From Lachnospiraceae bacterium (GTDB lineage Bacteria > Bacillota > Clostridia > Lachnospirales > Lachnospiraceae), in the NCBI GenBank assembly GCA_017523785.1, contig JAFWVX010000035.1, forward strand, positions 19,019-83,018: a stretch of 64,000 bases of DNA. The letters are read 5' to 3'. The translations under genes and the position numbers were made by a program. The notes beneath the pieces are model-generated. The model did not search any database. It saw only the letters and a program-made list of their open reading frames with translations, and had not been told where the DNA came from. Shown one piece after another: positions 17,043 through 25,698 of the stretch; the first letter of the stretch is position 1; each line of letters starts with the position of its first letter.

Positions 17043-18368
17043 ATGAAGAAAGAAGAAATATTAAAATTAGTTCGCGAGTATGCGAAAGAAAATTTATCAA
17101 ATGCTGTTGCGAAACCTTTTAAAGAGGGCGACCGTATTCCTTACAGTGCTAAAGTATGTGATGAGGAAGATGTAGTTAATCTTGTTGATTCTGCGCTTGA
17201 GTTTTGGTTGACCCAAGGTCATTATTATGATGAGTTTGAAAAAAAACTTGCGAAGTACTTAGGAGTTAAGTTTGTCTCTTATGTAAACTCAGGTTCGTCA
17301 GCAAATCTTTTAGCATTTGAAACTTTGACTTCGCCACTTCTTAAAGAGAAAAGAATAAAAAAAGGTGACGAAGTTATAACAGTTGCCTGTGGTTTTCCTA
17401 CGACTGTTGCGCCAATAATTCAATTTGGAGCGGTGCCAGTTTTTCTTGATGTTGACATTCCTACATATAACATAAAAGTAGCGGATTTGGAAAAGGCAAG
17501 AACTGAAAAGACTAAAGCAGTTTTCATTGCTCATACTTTGGGAAATGCTTTTGACATAGTGAAGGTAAAAGAATTTTGTGACAAATATAATTTGTGGTTG
17601 ATAGAAGATAACTGCGATGCCTTGGGCTGCGAAGTAAAGATTGATGGTCACTATAAAAAAACTGGAACGATTGGTCACATAGGAACTTCATCATTCTACC
17701 CACCACATCATATGACAACTGGTGAAGGTGGTGCAGTTTATACTGATGACTCACTACTTCATAAAATTATAAACTCACTTCGTGACTGGGGACGCGATTG
17801 CATTTGCCCAAGCGGAGTTGATAATACTTGCAATCATAGATATGACGGACAGTATGGCGAACTTCCAAAGGGCTACGACCACAAATATGTCTACAGTCAC
17901 TTCGGTTATAATTTGAAGGCGACTGATTTGCAGGCGGCGATTGGTGTAACTCAACTTGATAAGATTGAAGGCTTCGTTGAAAAGAGAAGAAAGAATTTCG
18001 ATTTATTGTATAAACTTTTGGAAGAAGCAGGGATGGAAGAATATTTTGTGTTGCCAAAGGCGACTGCTGATACGAAACCTTCTTGGTTTGCATTTATACT
18101 CACTGTGAAAGATGGAGTTGATAGAGAGAAGGTTGTTCGTTACATTGAGAGTAAGAATGTGCAGACAAGAATGCTTTTTGCTGGGAATATTTTGAAGCAG
18201 CCATGTTTTGATGATATAAGAAATGATAGTAGTAAATATCGCGTGGTTGGAGATTTGAAAAATACTGATAGAGTTATGAATGATACGTTTTTGGTTGGAG
18301 TTTATCCTAGATTAGATGAAGAAAGAATAAAGTATATGGCGAAAGTAATTATTGAGGCAGTTGAATGA
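17043..18368 (+). CDS. rfbH: RfbH-type CDP-4-keto-6-deoxyglucose 3-dehydrase (PMP/2Fe-2S)
   Basis: A 441-residue DegT/DnrJ/EryC1-fold enzyme. SSFYPPHHMTTGEGG puts His (222-223) where aminotransferases have the PLP Lys; this substitution marks the C3-dehydrases of 3,6-dideoxyhexose synthesis. RDCICPSGVDNTC supplies the Cys residues expected for a [2Fe-2S] cluster. ATG 17043 is preferred (AGAAGGA before it); an upstream start would translate the repeat. The usual partners (rfbF, rfbG, a reductase) are not adjacent. It overlaps the glycosyltransferase gene by four bases, so a surface-glycan role is likely. Confidence 0.82.
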   Translation: MKKEEILKLVREYAKENLSNAVAKPFKEGDRIPYSAKVCDEEDVVNLVDSALEFWLTQGHYYDEFEKKLAKYLGVKFVSYVNSGSSANLLAFETLTSPLLKEKRIKKGDEVITVACGFPTTVAPIIQFGAVPVFLDVDIPTYNIKVADLEKARTEKTKAVFIAHTLGNAFDIVKVKEFCDKYNLWLIEDNCDALGCEVKIDGHYKKTGTIGHIGTSSFYPPHHMTTGEGGAVYTDDSLLHKIINSLRDWGRDCICPSGVDNTCNHRYDGQYGELPKGYDHKYVYSHFGYNLKATDLQAAIGVTQLDKIEGFVEKRRKNFDLLYKLLEEAGMEEYFVLPKATADTKPSWFAFILTVKDGVDREKVVRYIESKNVQTRMLFAGNILKQPCFDDIRNDSSKYRVVGDLKNTDRVMNDTFLVGVYPRLDEERIKYMAKVIIEAVE

Positions 18369-19141
18369 AAAAAAAGGTTGATATAATTGCATCATGTTAT
18401 AATGAAGAAGATAATATCTTCGCTTTTTATAATGAGGCAAAAAAGTATCTAAAAGATAAAAAATATGATTACAACATTTACTATATAAATGATGGAAGTG
18501 TTGATAAGACATACGAAAAGGTTTTGGAATTAAAAAAGAAAGTTAGTAAAGAGAAAAACGCTGTCGCTAAAATTTCTTGCTTGAGTTTTGTTCATAACTT
18601 TGGCCACGAGTCGGCTATGTGCGCGGGACTTGATACTTCAAAGGCTGACTATATGATTTTTATAGATGTGGATTTGCAGAATCCGCCAAAAAAAATTCCG
18701 GAGATTATGAAGAAGTTTGAAGAGGGTGCGGACTGTGTGTTGCTTAGAAGAGTTAAATATATAACAACAAGTATTTTAAAGAAAATCACGTCTAGTGGAT
18801 ATTATTGGTTTTCGAAATACATTTTACGAAATAAAAATGCAAGAGATGTATCAGACTTTTTTGCGATAGATAAGACGGTTGCAAAAAAAGTTAGTAATAA
18901 TTACAAGACGACACTTAGATTTATAAGAAGTTTTGTGCAAAAAGAAGCTAAGAATATAATGTTTGTAAATTATTCAAATGGAGCGAGACATAGTGGTGAG
19001 TCGAGATACAACTATGTAATATTAACAAAACTCGCAATTACTTCAGAACTTTCTCGCTCAAAGTTTTTGAGAGATAGATATAAGGCGACGAAAGAGAATC
19101 CAATTTATATAATAGATAAGAAAAAAAGTTTTTATAAGTAA
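18365..19141 (+). CDS. Family 2 glycosyltransferase, short
   Basis: A 258-residue GT-A fold enzyme: ASCYNEEDNI at the N-terminus, YYINDGSVDKTYE, and the metal-binding FIDVDLQNPP. It resembles GtrB/DPM1-type polyprenyl-phosphate glycosyltransferases, which usually reach 310-330 residues with two C-terminal membrane helices. Those are absent, so it may be cytosolic or peripheral. The start overlaps the rfbH stop (ATGA), so the two are translationally coupled. The donor and acceptor are unknown. Confidence 0.75.
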   Translation: MKKKVDIIASCYNEEDNIFAFYNEAKKYLKDKKYDYNIYYINDGSVDKTYEKVLELKKKVSKEKNAVAKISCLSFVHNFGHESAMCAGLDTSKADYMIFIDVDLQNPPKKIPEIMKKFEEGADCVLLRRVKYITTSILKKITSSGYYWFSKYILRNKNARDVSDFFAIDKTVAKKVSNNYKTTLRFIRSFVQKEAKNIMFVNYSNGARHSGESRYNYVILTKLAITSELSRSKFLRDRYKATKENPIYIIDKKKSFYK

Positions 19142-19152
19142 GAAGGTGTGTA

Positions 19153-20475
19153 ATGTTATTTTTATTGTTAATTAGTTGGGCATTGTTTGCTGGTCTTTTG
19201 ATGACTAGAGTAACAAATATTTTTAAGCTACCAGATGTAACAGCTTATCTCATTGTGGGGGTCATCATAGGACCGTCTATTTTAGGAAAGTTAGGCATAC
19301 AAGGAATAGGGTTTACTAGTTTCGAAGAGGTTGATAGTTTATCAATTATCTCTGATGTAGCACTCGGATTTATTGCATTTGCTATAGGAAATGAATTTAA
19401 GCTAAGTGAAATAAAACATATTGGCAAGCAGGCTTTTGTAATCGGTGTGTTTCAAGCAGTTGTAGCAACTTTGTGTGTGGATGTTGTGCTTATAATGATG
19501 CACTATATAATGCCAGATATAGTTACAATTCCAATGGCTATAACTCTTGGTGCTATAGCAGCAGCCACTGCACCAGCAGCAACACTTATGGTTGTAAAAC
19601 AATATAAGGCTAAGGGTCCAGTTACCGATATTTTGCTTCCTATAGTTGCTCTCGATGATGCAGTTGGTCTTGTCATATTTGCAGCATCATTTGGAACAGC
19701 TTCAGCTATGATAAGCGGAAGTGCAAATGTGTTAAATCTAATTGTTGAACCAATTTTGGAGATAACAGCATCGCTACTGCTTGGAAGTGTAGTGGCATTA
19801 ATACTTACATATTTGGAAAGTAAGTTTTATTCAAATACAAATCGTCTTATATTGATAATTGCTTCTATAGTAATAACAGTTGCAATTGCTAAAGCTAGTT
19901 TTTGTGTTGGAAGTTTTGGTGGTTCATTTTCGCCATTACTTGTATGTATGATGCTTGGAACAGTATTTTGCAATATTTGCCCATTGTCGGGTGAACTTAT
20001 GGATATAGCTGATAAATGGTCACAGCCAATTCTTGTTTTGTTTTTTGTTTTAAGCGGAGCGGAATTAGATCTATCTGTTTTCAGAAATCCGATAGTTATA
20101 GTTGTCGGCATAATTTATGTCTTAACAAGGTCGTTTGGAAAATATATTGGTGCAAGAATTAGCGCCGATATGGTTGGAAGTAAGGAAGTAATAAAAAAAT
20201 ATCTAGGAATTACTCTTTTACCACAAGCTGGTGTAGCATTGGGAATGAGTGCGATAGTTGCGAGGTCACTTGGCACAAACGGATTACTTATTAGGAATAT
20301 AACACTTTTTGGTGTATTAATATATGAATTAATCGGACCAACTTTTACAAAGATTGCATTGGAAAAAGCAGGGGAAATAACTGAAAAACCAAAAGAAGAT
20401 GTAAATAGCCGAAATAAAAAAATCAAAGCTGTAAAGCGTAAGGAATTTATTGATAAGATATTGAAGAAGAGGTAA
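19153..20475 (+). CDS. Cation/proton antiporter, CPA2 family
   Basis: A 440-residue protein with about twelve hydrophobic segments. It shows the CPA2 pattern: LPDVTAYLIVGVIIGPSILG in the second segment, LGAIAAATAPAATLMVV and LPIVALDDAVGLVIF (the acidic pair of the transport site). The last 40 residues are basic and cytosolic. It probably exchanges Na+ or K+ for protons; no KTN/RCK regulatory domain is attached. An AAGGTG site precedes ATG 19153. Confidence 0.85.
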   Translation: MLFLLLISWALFAGLLMTRVTNIFKLPDVTAYLIVGVIIGPSILGKLGIQGIGFTSFEEVDSLSIISDVALGFIAFAIGNEFKLSEIKHIGKQAFVIGVFQAVVATLCVDVVLIMMHYIMPDIVTIPMAITLGAIAAATAPAATLMVVKQYKAKGPVTDILLPIVALDDAVGLVIFAASFGTASAMISGSANVLNLIVEPILEITASLLLGSVVALILTYLESKFYSNTNRLILIIASIVITVAIAKASFCVGSFGGSFSPLLVCMMLGTVFCNICPLSGELMDIADKWSQPILVLFFVLSGAELDLSVFRNPIVIVVGIIYVLTRSFGKYIGARISADMVGSKEVIKKYLGITLLPQAGVALGMSAIVARSLGTNGLLIRNITLFGVLIYELIGPTFTKIALEKAGEITEKPKEDVNSRNKKIKAVKRKEFIDKILKKR

Positions 20476-20507
20476 CAATTATTTTTGCTAGGAAGGGGGA
20501 CAAAATT

Positions 20508-21215
20508 ATGAAAAATAATAAATGCATCAAATTAATAATATTGTTGGTTGTGTTTCTGTTTGCTTGTAACATAAGTAACTATGCTACAGGGTATAATAAT
20601 TTTTATAGTCCTCCAAATAATTATCAGTATTATAACCCAAATTACAATCCGAATTTCAACCCAAATTACAACCCGAATTACAATCCTAATTTTAACCCAA
20701 ACTACAATCCGTATTATTATCCATACAATCAAGGAAATTTAAATGTGATTCCATCAAATAGTTATTATTTTATCTCAGGATATGATAGAGCAGCAACTAA
20801 CTATTATAATGGTCAAGCAATGGTTTCAAGAGTTCCAATAATCTCAGGAAACAATTATTTTCCAACAAGAATTGCCAATGGAATTATTTATAATGCCTAT
20901 GTTTCAATTTCTAACTGGTGCAATGCAAATATCTTAACTAAGGAAGGCATACAAGATTATTTTTTAAATAATGCAACTATAATTAACCAAACGGCTTCAA
21001 GTATAGTATTACATGTAAACTGTGCACATAAGAGAAGTGGAATTTTGAGTGGATATACAGAATTTAGGGTAAATGTGGATATATCAAGAAATAAATTCAC
21101 TTGGAAAAAATTAGGTAAAAATGTAGTTGATAATTCAGATGACTTAGATGATATAGACGATTATAAAGTTTATGAGTATGATTCAGATAGTGGTCAAATA
21201 ATTATAATAAGATAG
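20508..21215 (+). CDS. Secreted or lipid-anchored protein with an Asn-Pro-Asn-Tyr/Phe repeat tract
   Basis: A 235-residue protein with an N-terminal hydrophobic segment ending LFAC (Cys20, a possible lipobox). Residues about 40-75 are a low-complexity tract of NPNY and NPNF units. The rest is an unrecognised domain with a conserved-looking end (WKKLGKNVVDNSDD). GGAAGGGGG precedes the ATG. It lies 10 bases upstream of a barnase-like gene, and all genes here run in one direction, so it could be expressed with the RNase pair. I do not know its function. Confidence 0.55.
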   Translation: MKNNKCIKLIILLVVFLFACNISNYATGYNNFYSPPNNYQYYNPNYNPNFNPNYNPNYNPNFNPNYNPYYYPYNQGNLNVIPSNSYYFISGYDRAATNYYNGQAMVSRVPIISGNNYFPTRIANGIIYNAYVSISNWCNANILTKEGIQDYFLNNATIINQTASSIVLHVNCAHKRSGILSGYTEFRVNVDISRNKFTWKKLGKNVVDNSDDLDDIDDYKVYEYDSDSGQIIIIR

Positions 21216-21225
21216 TGAATAGACA

Positions 21226-21687
21226 ATGAAAAAAGTTTTAAGAAAAATATTTAAATCAATTTATTTATTAGTAATTGTTGCGAGTGTTACTTTTTGTTTT
21301 ACATCTTGCAATAAAAATAATAATTTAAGAATAGATGAAAATGCATCATATACGACTAAAGAAGAAGTGGCACTTTATATTTATACTTATAAGAAACTTC
21401 CAAATAATTTTATAACAAAAAAAGATGCAGAAAAACTTGGGTGGAATAAAAGTAAAAATAATTTATATGAAGTAACAGGTGGGAAGAGTATAGGTGGTGA
21501 CAAGTTTTCTAATTATGAAAAATTGCTACCAGATGTCAAAGGAAGAACTTATTATGAATGCGACATAGACTACAGCGGCGGTGCTAGAAATAGTAAAAGA
21601 ATAGTTTATGCGGATGACTTTGATGAGAATTACGGATTTATATTTTATACGGGCGACCATTATAAAAGTTTTGAAAAACTGTATTGA
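21226..21687 (+). CDS. Barnase-family ribonuclease with lipoprotein-type signal
   Basis: A 153-residue protein with a signal peptide and a possible lipobox (FTSC, Cys28). From residue 45 it follows barnase closely: a YIYTYKKLPNNFITKKDAE helix region, LGWNKSKNNL, GGKSIGGDKFSNYE, YYECDIDYSGGARNSKRIVY and TGDHYKSFEKLY. The barnase catalytic residues map to Glu111, Arg121/Arg125 and His145, all present, so it should cleave RNA. Export keeps it from the cell's own RNA; the inhibitor gene follows within two bases. A possible lipid anchor, if real, would be unusual for this family. Confidence 0.87.
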   Translation: MKKVLRKIFKSIYLLVIVASVTFCFTSCNKNNNLRIDENASYTTKEEVALYIYTYKKLPNNFITKKDAEKLGWNKSKNNLYEVTGGKSIGGDKFSNYEKLLPDVKGRTYYECDIDYSGGARNSKRIVYADDFDENYGFIFYTGDHYKSFEKLY

Positions 21688-21689
21688 TT

Positions 21690-21956
21690 ATGACAAGGTA
21701 TATAGTTGATTTTAGAAAAGTTAATAATAGAGAAGAGGCACAGGATGAATTAAAGAATGCATTGAATTTCCCTGACTACTATGGAAAAAATCTTGATGCC
21801 TTAAATGACTGTCTGTCTGAGATTGAGAATGAACATTTGGTTTATATATTAGTTTGCGAAGAGACATTTGAAGGCTTTGATGACATTATAAAAGTTTTTG
21901 ATGTCAACAATATTAACTATGAGAAAATTATAGAATTAAAAGTTAAGGAGTATTAG
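21690..21956 (+). CDS. Barstar-family ribonuclease inhibitor
   Basis: An 88-residue cytosolic protein with the barstar core FPDYYGKNLDALNDCL (about 26-41). Its Tyr and Asp residues are those that plug the barnase active site. ATG 21690 lies two bases after the stop codon of the ribonuclease, so the pair is co-translated: the inhibitor neutralises enzyme that fails to be exported. Length is normal for barstar (about 90). Confidence 0.87.
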   Translation: MTRYIVDFRKVNNREEAQDELKNALNFPDYYGKNLDALNDCLSEIENEHLVYILVCEETFEGFDDIIKVFDVNNINYEKIIELKVKEY

Positions 21957-21960
21957 TGAA

Positions 21961-22785
21961 ATGTTTGAGAAAGTAAACCCAAGCCATCCTGATAAGTTGG
22001 CTGATAGAATTGGTGGAGCGATTGTAGACCTCGGATACAAGTTGCAAAAGAATCCGCGAATTGCAGGAGAGTGTCTTATAGGACATGGTGTTTGCCATAT
22101 CATAATAGAAACTTCTGTTGACTACAATGAAAAGGATATAAAGGAAATTGTTGATAGAATTTCTGATAGTAAGGTTGAACTTGATTTGAAAATTGTCCCA
22201 CAAGACATTTATCTCGCCACTAATCAGAGTGAGGAAATTAAATGCGGCGACAATGGAATTTTCAAAGCCTGCAAAATCAGTGATGAGGAAGTTAAACTCA
22301 CAAAGATTGTTAGAAAACTCTACGACGAAAACCCAACTGACGGTAAATATATTTTTGATGAGCAAACTGATACATTTATAGCATGTCAAAGCAACATTAA
22401 AACTGAAAAACTTAGAGATGAACTTGCAAAAACTGGAATTAAAAATATAGTTGTAAACCCACTTGGTGATTGGACTGGAGGTATAAATGTTGACACTGGT
22501 GCAACAAATAGGAAACTTGGTTCAGACATGGGACGCGCTGTGACTGGTGGTGGACTTCACTTTAAAGATATAAGTAAATCTGATGTGTCTGTAAATGTTT
22601 ATTTGCACAAAATTGCAAATGAAGAAAATTTGAGCGAGGTGACTTGTAAATGTGCAATTGGCGATAAGACACTTAGAATAAATGGAAAAGAAATTAGTTA
22701 TAAACAGATCACTGATGAAGCATTTGACTATATAATGAATAAAATTGGAGGCTTCGAAAAGCTTGCAGAGTGGGGATTGATTTAG
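21961..22785 (+). CDS. Short S-adenosylmethionine synthetase-like protein
   Basis: A 274-residue protein with MetK landmarks in order: VNPSHPDKLADRI at residues 5-17, ECLIGHGVCHIIIE, IKCGDNGIFKA (MetK GDQGxMFGYA) and GDWTGGINVDTGATNRKLGS (MetK GGPxGDAGLTGRK). Canonical MetK has about 390 residues, so this is a compact, divergent relative rather than a simple truncation: both ends carry conserved parts. It may still make AdoMet from methionine and ATP. AAGGAG lies 11 bases before ATG 21961. It sits four bases after the barstar gene. Confidence 0.7.
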   Translation: MFEKVNPSHPDKLADRIGGAIVDLGYKLQKNPRIAGECLIGHGVCHIIIETSVDYNEKDIKEIVDRISDSKVELDLKIVPQDIYLATNQSEEIKCGDNGIFKACKISDEEVKLTKIVRKLYDENPTDGKYIFDEQTDTFIACQSNIKTEKLRDELAKTGIKNIVVNPLGDWTGGINVDTGATNRKLGSDMGRAVTGGGLHFKDISKSDVSVNVYLHKIANEENLSEVTCKCAIGDKTLRINGKEISYKQITDEAFDYIMNKIGGFEKLAEWGLI

Positions 22786-22830
22786 TAATAAGATGCAGGG
22801 GCTTTTCTTTGAGAGCCTACAGAGAAAAAT

Positions 22831-23856
22831 ATGAGTAAAATTTTAGCGATTGAAAATGAAAAAATTGTTGTGAAGCTTTTGACGACTGGTGCGACACTCA
22901 TGTCTTTTTATATAAAGTCAAAGGATGTGGACATTGCACTCGGTTTTGATGAGCCTGAGAAGTATCTCGCTAAGGGAAATGCTTCTATGGGAAAGTCTGT
23001 AGGAAGATGTGCAAATAGAATTGGTAATGCGAAATTTAATTTGAATGATAAAGAATATAATTTGCTCGTGAACAATGGACCAAACTGTCTTCACGGTGGT
23101 GCTGTGAGATTTGGTGATGTTGAGTGGGATGTGAAGGAGTCGGCGATTGATAGAGTTGTATTTTCATATGACAGTGCTGATATGGAGTCGGGCTTCCCTG
23201 GAAATCTTCATGTCGAGGCGATTTATGAGATGCATGGAAATGAATTGACACTCACTTACACTGGGCTTTCGGACAAAGATACCATTTTCAATATGACTAA
23301 TCATGCGTATTTTAATTTGAATAAAAATAAAACTGATATACTCGGTCACGAACTTAGAATACCTGCTGAAAGAATTAATTTAAATGATGAAAATGGAATG
23401 GCGATGGATAAAGTGATAGAGGTAAATGGAACGCCATTTGATTTTAGAGAGTTTAAAGTTATCGGCGATGCAGTTTCTGCAAATGGTGTTGTGCTTAATC
23501 AGTATTGCAGAGGAATAATAGACGGTGTTGTGGCGACTGATGGAAGTGACAAGAGGCTGATTGATAATCTTGATACAAATTATCTATACGAAAATAGTGT
23601 AGAAAAAACTTTGTGCGTACTTAAAAATAATTCTATTAAACTTGAAATAAAAAGTGATTTACCAGGAGTGCAGGTGTATACCGGAAAGTCGCTTGATATA
23701 GATGGCAGAGATGGACATTATGGTATGTATGCGGGAATTGCGATGGAGCCGCAGTTCTGTCCGAACGCTATTAATTATGATGATTTTATGAAGCCAATTT
23801 TGAGAGCGAAGGAGAAGGTGGCTCACATTATAAGATATATTGTAAGTGAAGTGTAA
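22831..23856 (+). CDS. galM: Aldose 1-epimerase (galactose mutarotase)
   Basis: A 341-residue enzyme that interconverts alpha and beta hexoses, supplying alpha-galactose to GalK. Features are GKSVGRCANRIGNAKF (substrate-binding Arg), CLHGGAVRF with the active-site His, NMTNHAYFNL (second His) and MEPQFCPNAIN near the end (catalytic Glu region). It lies two bases before galK on the same strand, an evident operon. No strong ribosome binding site is visible before ATG 22831. Confidence 0.9.
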   Translation: MSKILAIENEKIVVKLLTTGATLMSFYIKSKDVDIALGFDEPEKYLAKGNASMGKSVGRCANRIGNAKFNLNDKEYNLLVNNGPNCLHGGAVRFGDVEWDVKESAIDRVVFSYDSADMESGFPGNLHVEAIYEMHGNELTLTYTGLSDKDTIFNMTNHAYFNLNKNKTDILGHELRIPAERINLNDENGMAMDKVIEVNGTPFDFREFKVIGDAVSANGVVLNQYCRGIIDGVVATDGSDKRLIDNLDTNYLYENSVEKTLCVLKNNSIKLEIKSDLPGVQVYTGKSLDIDGRDGHYGMYAGIAMEPQFCPNAINYDDFMKPILRAKEKVAHIIRYIVSEV

Positions 23857-23858
23857 TT

Positions 23859-25145
23859 ATGAAGAGTGACGAACTGAAAAAATTTATACTATCGAGTGAG
23901 TTTGAGAATGTTGTTAGGGACATTTACTGCAGCACGCGAGAAGAAGTTATCGACGACCAACGTCAGAGATATTTAAATACTTTGGATGAGGCTGTGAAAC
24001 TTTATGGCGATGGTGACTATCACATCATTTCATCACCTGGAAGAGTTGAGATTGGTGGAAATCATACTGACCATCAGAGAGGATCTGTAGTTGCGGCTAG
24101 TATCAACATCGACAATCTTTGCTTTGTAAAGAAGAGTGATGATATGGTCGTGACATTTGCAGATAAGGTTTTTGGTGTAAATGAGATTGACATAAGTGAT
24201 TTGAAAGTTCACGAAGATGAGAAGAGCAACACTAAATCGATTTTACGAGGAACGGCTGCGAGATATAAGGAACTCGGATACGGAATCGGTGGTTTCAAGG
24301 CATTTCAAGATATGAGAGTGCTTGTGGGCTCAGGGCTTTCATCAAGTGCCTGCTTTGAAATTTTGATAACTGAAATTTATAATTATTTTTATAATGAAGA
24401 TAAAATAACTGCGGTTGAGAGAGCGATGATTTCGCAGTGGGTTGAAAATAATTATTTTGGAAAGCCATGCGGACTTATGGATCAGATGGCGATATCGGTT
24501 GGAAGTTTTGTAAGTATAGATTTTCACGATGAGAAGAAACCGAAGATAGAGAAGCACAGTTTTTCATTTGCGGACTACGACTATCAGTTACTGGTTATAA
24601 ATACTAGAGCGGACCACGCGGATTTGACTGATGAGTATGCTGCGATACCTGCTGAGATGAAAGAGGTTGCGAAGTATTATGGTGTTGATGTGTTGTCACA
24701 GGTTGATGAAAATGAATTTTTCAAAGACATAAATAAACTTAGAGAGACAATAAAAAATGACAGGGCGATTTTGAGAGCGTATCATTATTTCAATGAAAAC
24801 AATCGTGTCAAGGAATTAAATCAGGCACTTAAGGATAATGACATCGCGCACATATTGACTGTGATGACTAAGTCTGGAAATTCAAGTTATAAATATTTGC
24901 AAAATGTCTATGCTGCAAGCGACACAAAAAATCAGGCGGTAGCAATTGCACTTGCGATGAGTAAGAAATATGTTGGAGATGATGGCATTTGCAGAGTGCA
25001 GGGAGGAGGCTTCGCTGGCACCATCCAAGTTGTTATAGAGAGATATATGGTGAATGAGTTTATAGACAAGATGGGCGAACTTTTCGGCAAAGATGCAATA
25101 ATGCCGGTCGAAATAAGGAGCTCAGGTACGAGGGTGATAGTATAA
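23859..25145 (+). CDS. galK: Galactokinase
   Basis: A 428-residue GHMP kinase that phosphorylates galactose to galactose 1-phosphate. The galactokinase signature is GRVEIGGNHTDHQRG (about residues 61-75). The phosphate loop is VLVGSGLSSSACFE, and the third GHMP motif is VQGGGFAGTIQV. Partners galT and galE are not in the window, while mglBAC at 35697-39426 would supply the sugar. Confidence 0.93.
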   Translation: MKSDELKKFILSSEFENVVRDIYCSTREEVIDDQRQRYLNTLDEAVKLYGDGDYHIISSPGRVEIGGNHTDHQRGSVVAASINIDNLCFVKKSDDMVVTFADKVFGVNEIDISDLKVHEDEKSNTKSILRGTAARYKELGYGIGGFKAFQDMRVLVGSGLSSSACFEILITEIYNYFYNEDKITAVERAMISQWVENNYFGKPCGLMDQMAISVGSFVSIDFHDEKKPKIEKHSFSFADYDYQLLVINTRADHADLTDEYAAIPAEMKEVAKYYGVDVLSQVDENEFFKDINKLRETIKNDRAILRAYHYFNENNRVKELNQALKDNDIAHILTVMTKSGNSSYKYLQNVYAASDTKNQAVAIALAMSKKYVGDDGICRVQGGGFAGTIQVVIERYMVNEFIDKMGELFGKDAIMPVEIRSSGTRVIV

Positions 25146-25153
25146 ATTTTGTA

Positions 25154-25182
25154 TTGCGATTTTTGAGTTTATTTGATAAGAT
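25154..25182 (+). promoter_or_regulatory. Promoter of the superoxide reductase gene
   Basis: TTGCGA (25154-25159), 17 bases, TAAGAT (25177-25182). It is followed by AAAGGAGG before ATG 25213. Confidence 0.55.
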
Positions 25183-25212
25183 AGAGATTACCAAATATAA
25201 AGGAGGCGAGTT

Positions 25213-25581
25213 ATGAGATTTTTTAAATGTGAAAAGTGTGGAAAGATCGTTGCTTTAGTTAACGAGAAGCCAGTCCCAACAATCTGCTGTGGCGAGGAAA
25301 TGAAGGAATTAGTGGCAAATACCACTGACGCAGCTCAGGAGAAGCACGTGCCAGTTTACAAGGTAAATGGAAATGTAGTAGAGGTAGTTGTAGGCGATGT
25401 TGCTCACCCAATGACTGAGGAGCACTTAATCGAGTGGGTTTCTTTACAGACAGAGCAGGGAAATCAAAGAAAGGTATTGAAGGCTGGTCAGGAGCCAAAA
25501 GTAAGTTTTGCATTCTGCGACGGAGATAAGGTAAAAGCCGTTTACGCATACTGCAATTTACACGGTCTCTGGAAGGCATAA
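25213..25581 (+). CDS. dfx: Desulfoferrodoxin (superoxide reductase)
   Basis: A 122-residue protein that reduces superoxide to hydrogen peroxide without making oxygen, typical of anaerobes. The N-terminal rubredoxin-like centre has Cys6, Cys9, Cys25 and Cys26. The SOR site has EKHVPVY, HPMTEEHLIEW and CNLHGLW, giving the four His and one Cys that hold the catalytic iron. Codon use is richer in GC and more biased than that of its neighbours, which suggests high expression. It has its own promoter and terminator. Confidence 0.93.
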   Translation: MRFFKCEKCGKIVALVNEKPVPTICCGEEMKELVANTTDAAQEKHVPVYKVNGNVVEVVVGDVAHPMTEEHLIEWVSLQTEQGNQRKVLKAGQEPKVSFAFCDGDKVKAVYAYCNLHGLWKA

Positions 25582-25593
25582 TCATCGATAAAG

Positions 25594-25618
25594 AAGTAGG
25601 TCTTAGGCCTACTTTTTT
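25594..25618 (+). terminator. Intrinsic terminator after dfx
   Basis: AAGTAGG (25594-25600) pairs with CCTACTT (25608-25614) around a seven-base loop, followed by TTTT. Confidence 0.8.
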
Positions 25619-25698
25619 ATTGCAAAAATCATGACCCATATAAGTCGCATCCCTTGTGGTATATTTACGATGAAAAATTTTGACAAAGGGAGGCAGTC

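Noticed and set aside
18365-19141. Glycosyltransferase as a frameshift-truncated GtrB
   Set aside because: The end is a normal stop with no continuing membrane-helix sequence in the other frames before the next gene starts at 19153.
20628-20732. NPNY-coding tract as a DNA-level minisatellite
   Set aside because: The units vary in the third codon position while the peptide is kept, which points to selection on the protein rather than recent DNA expansion.
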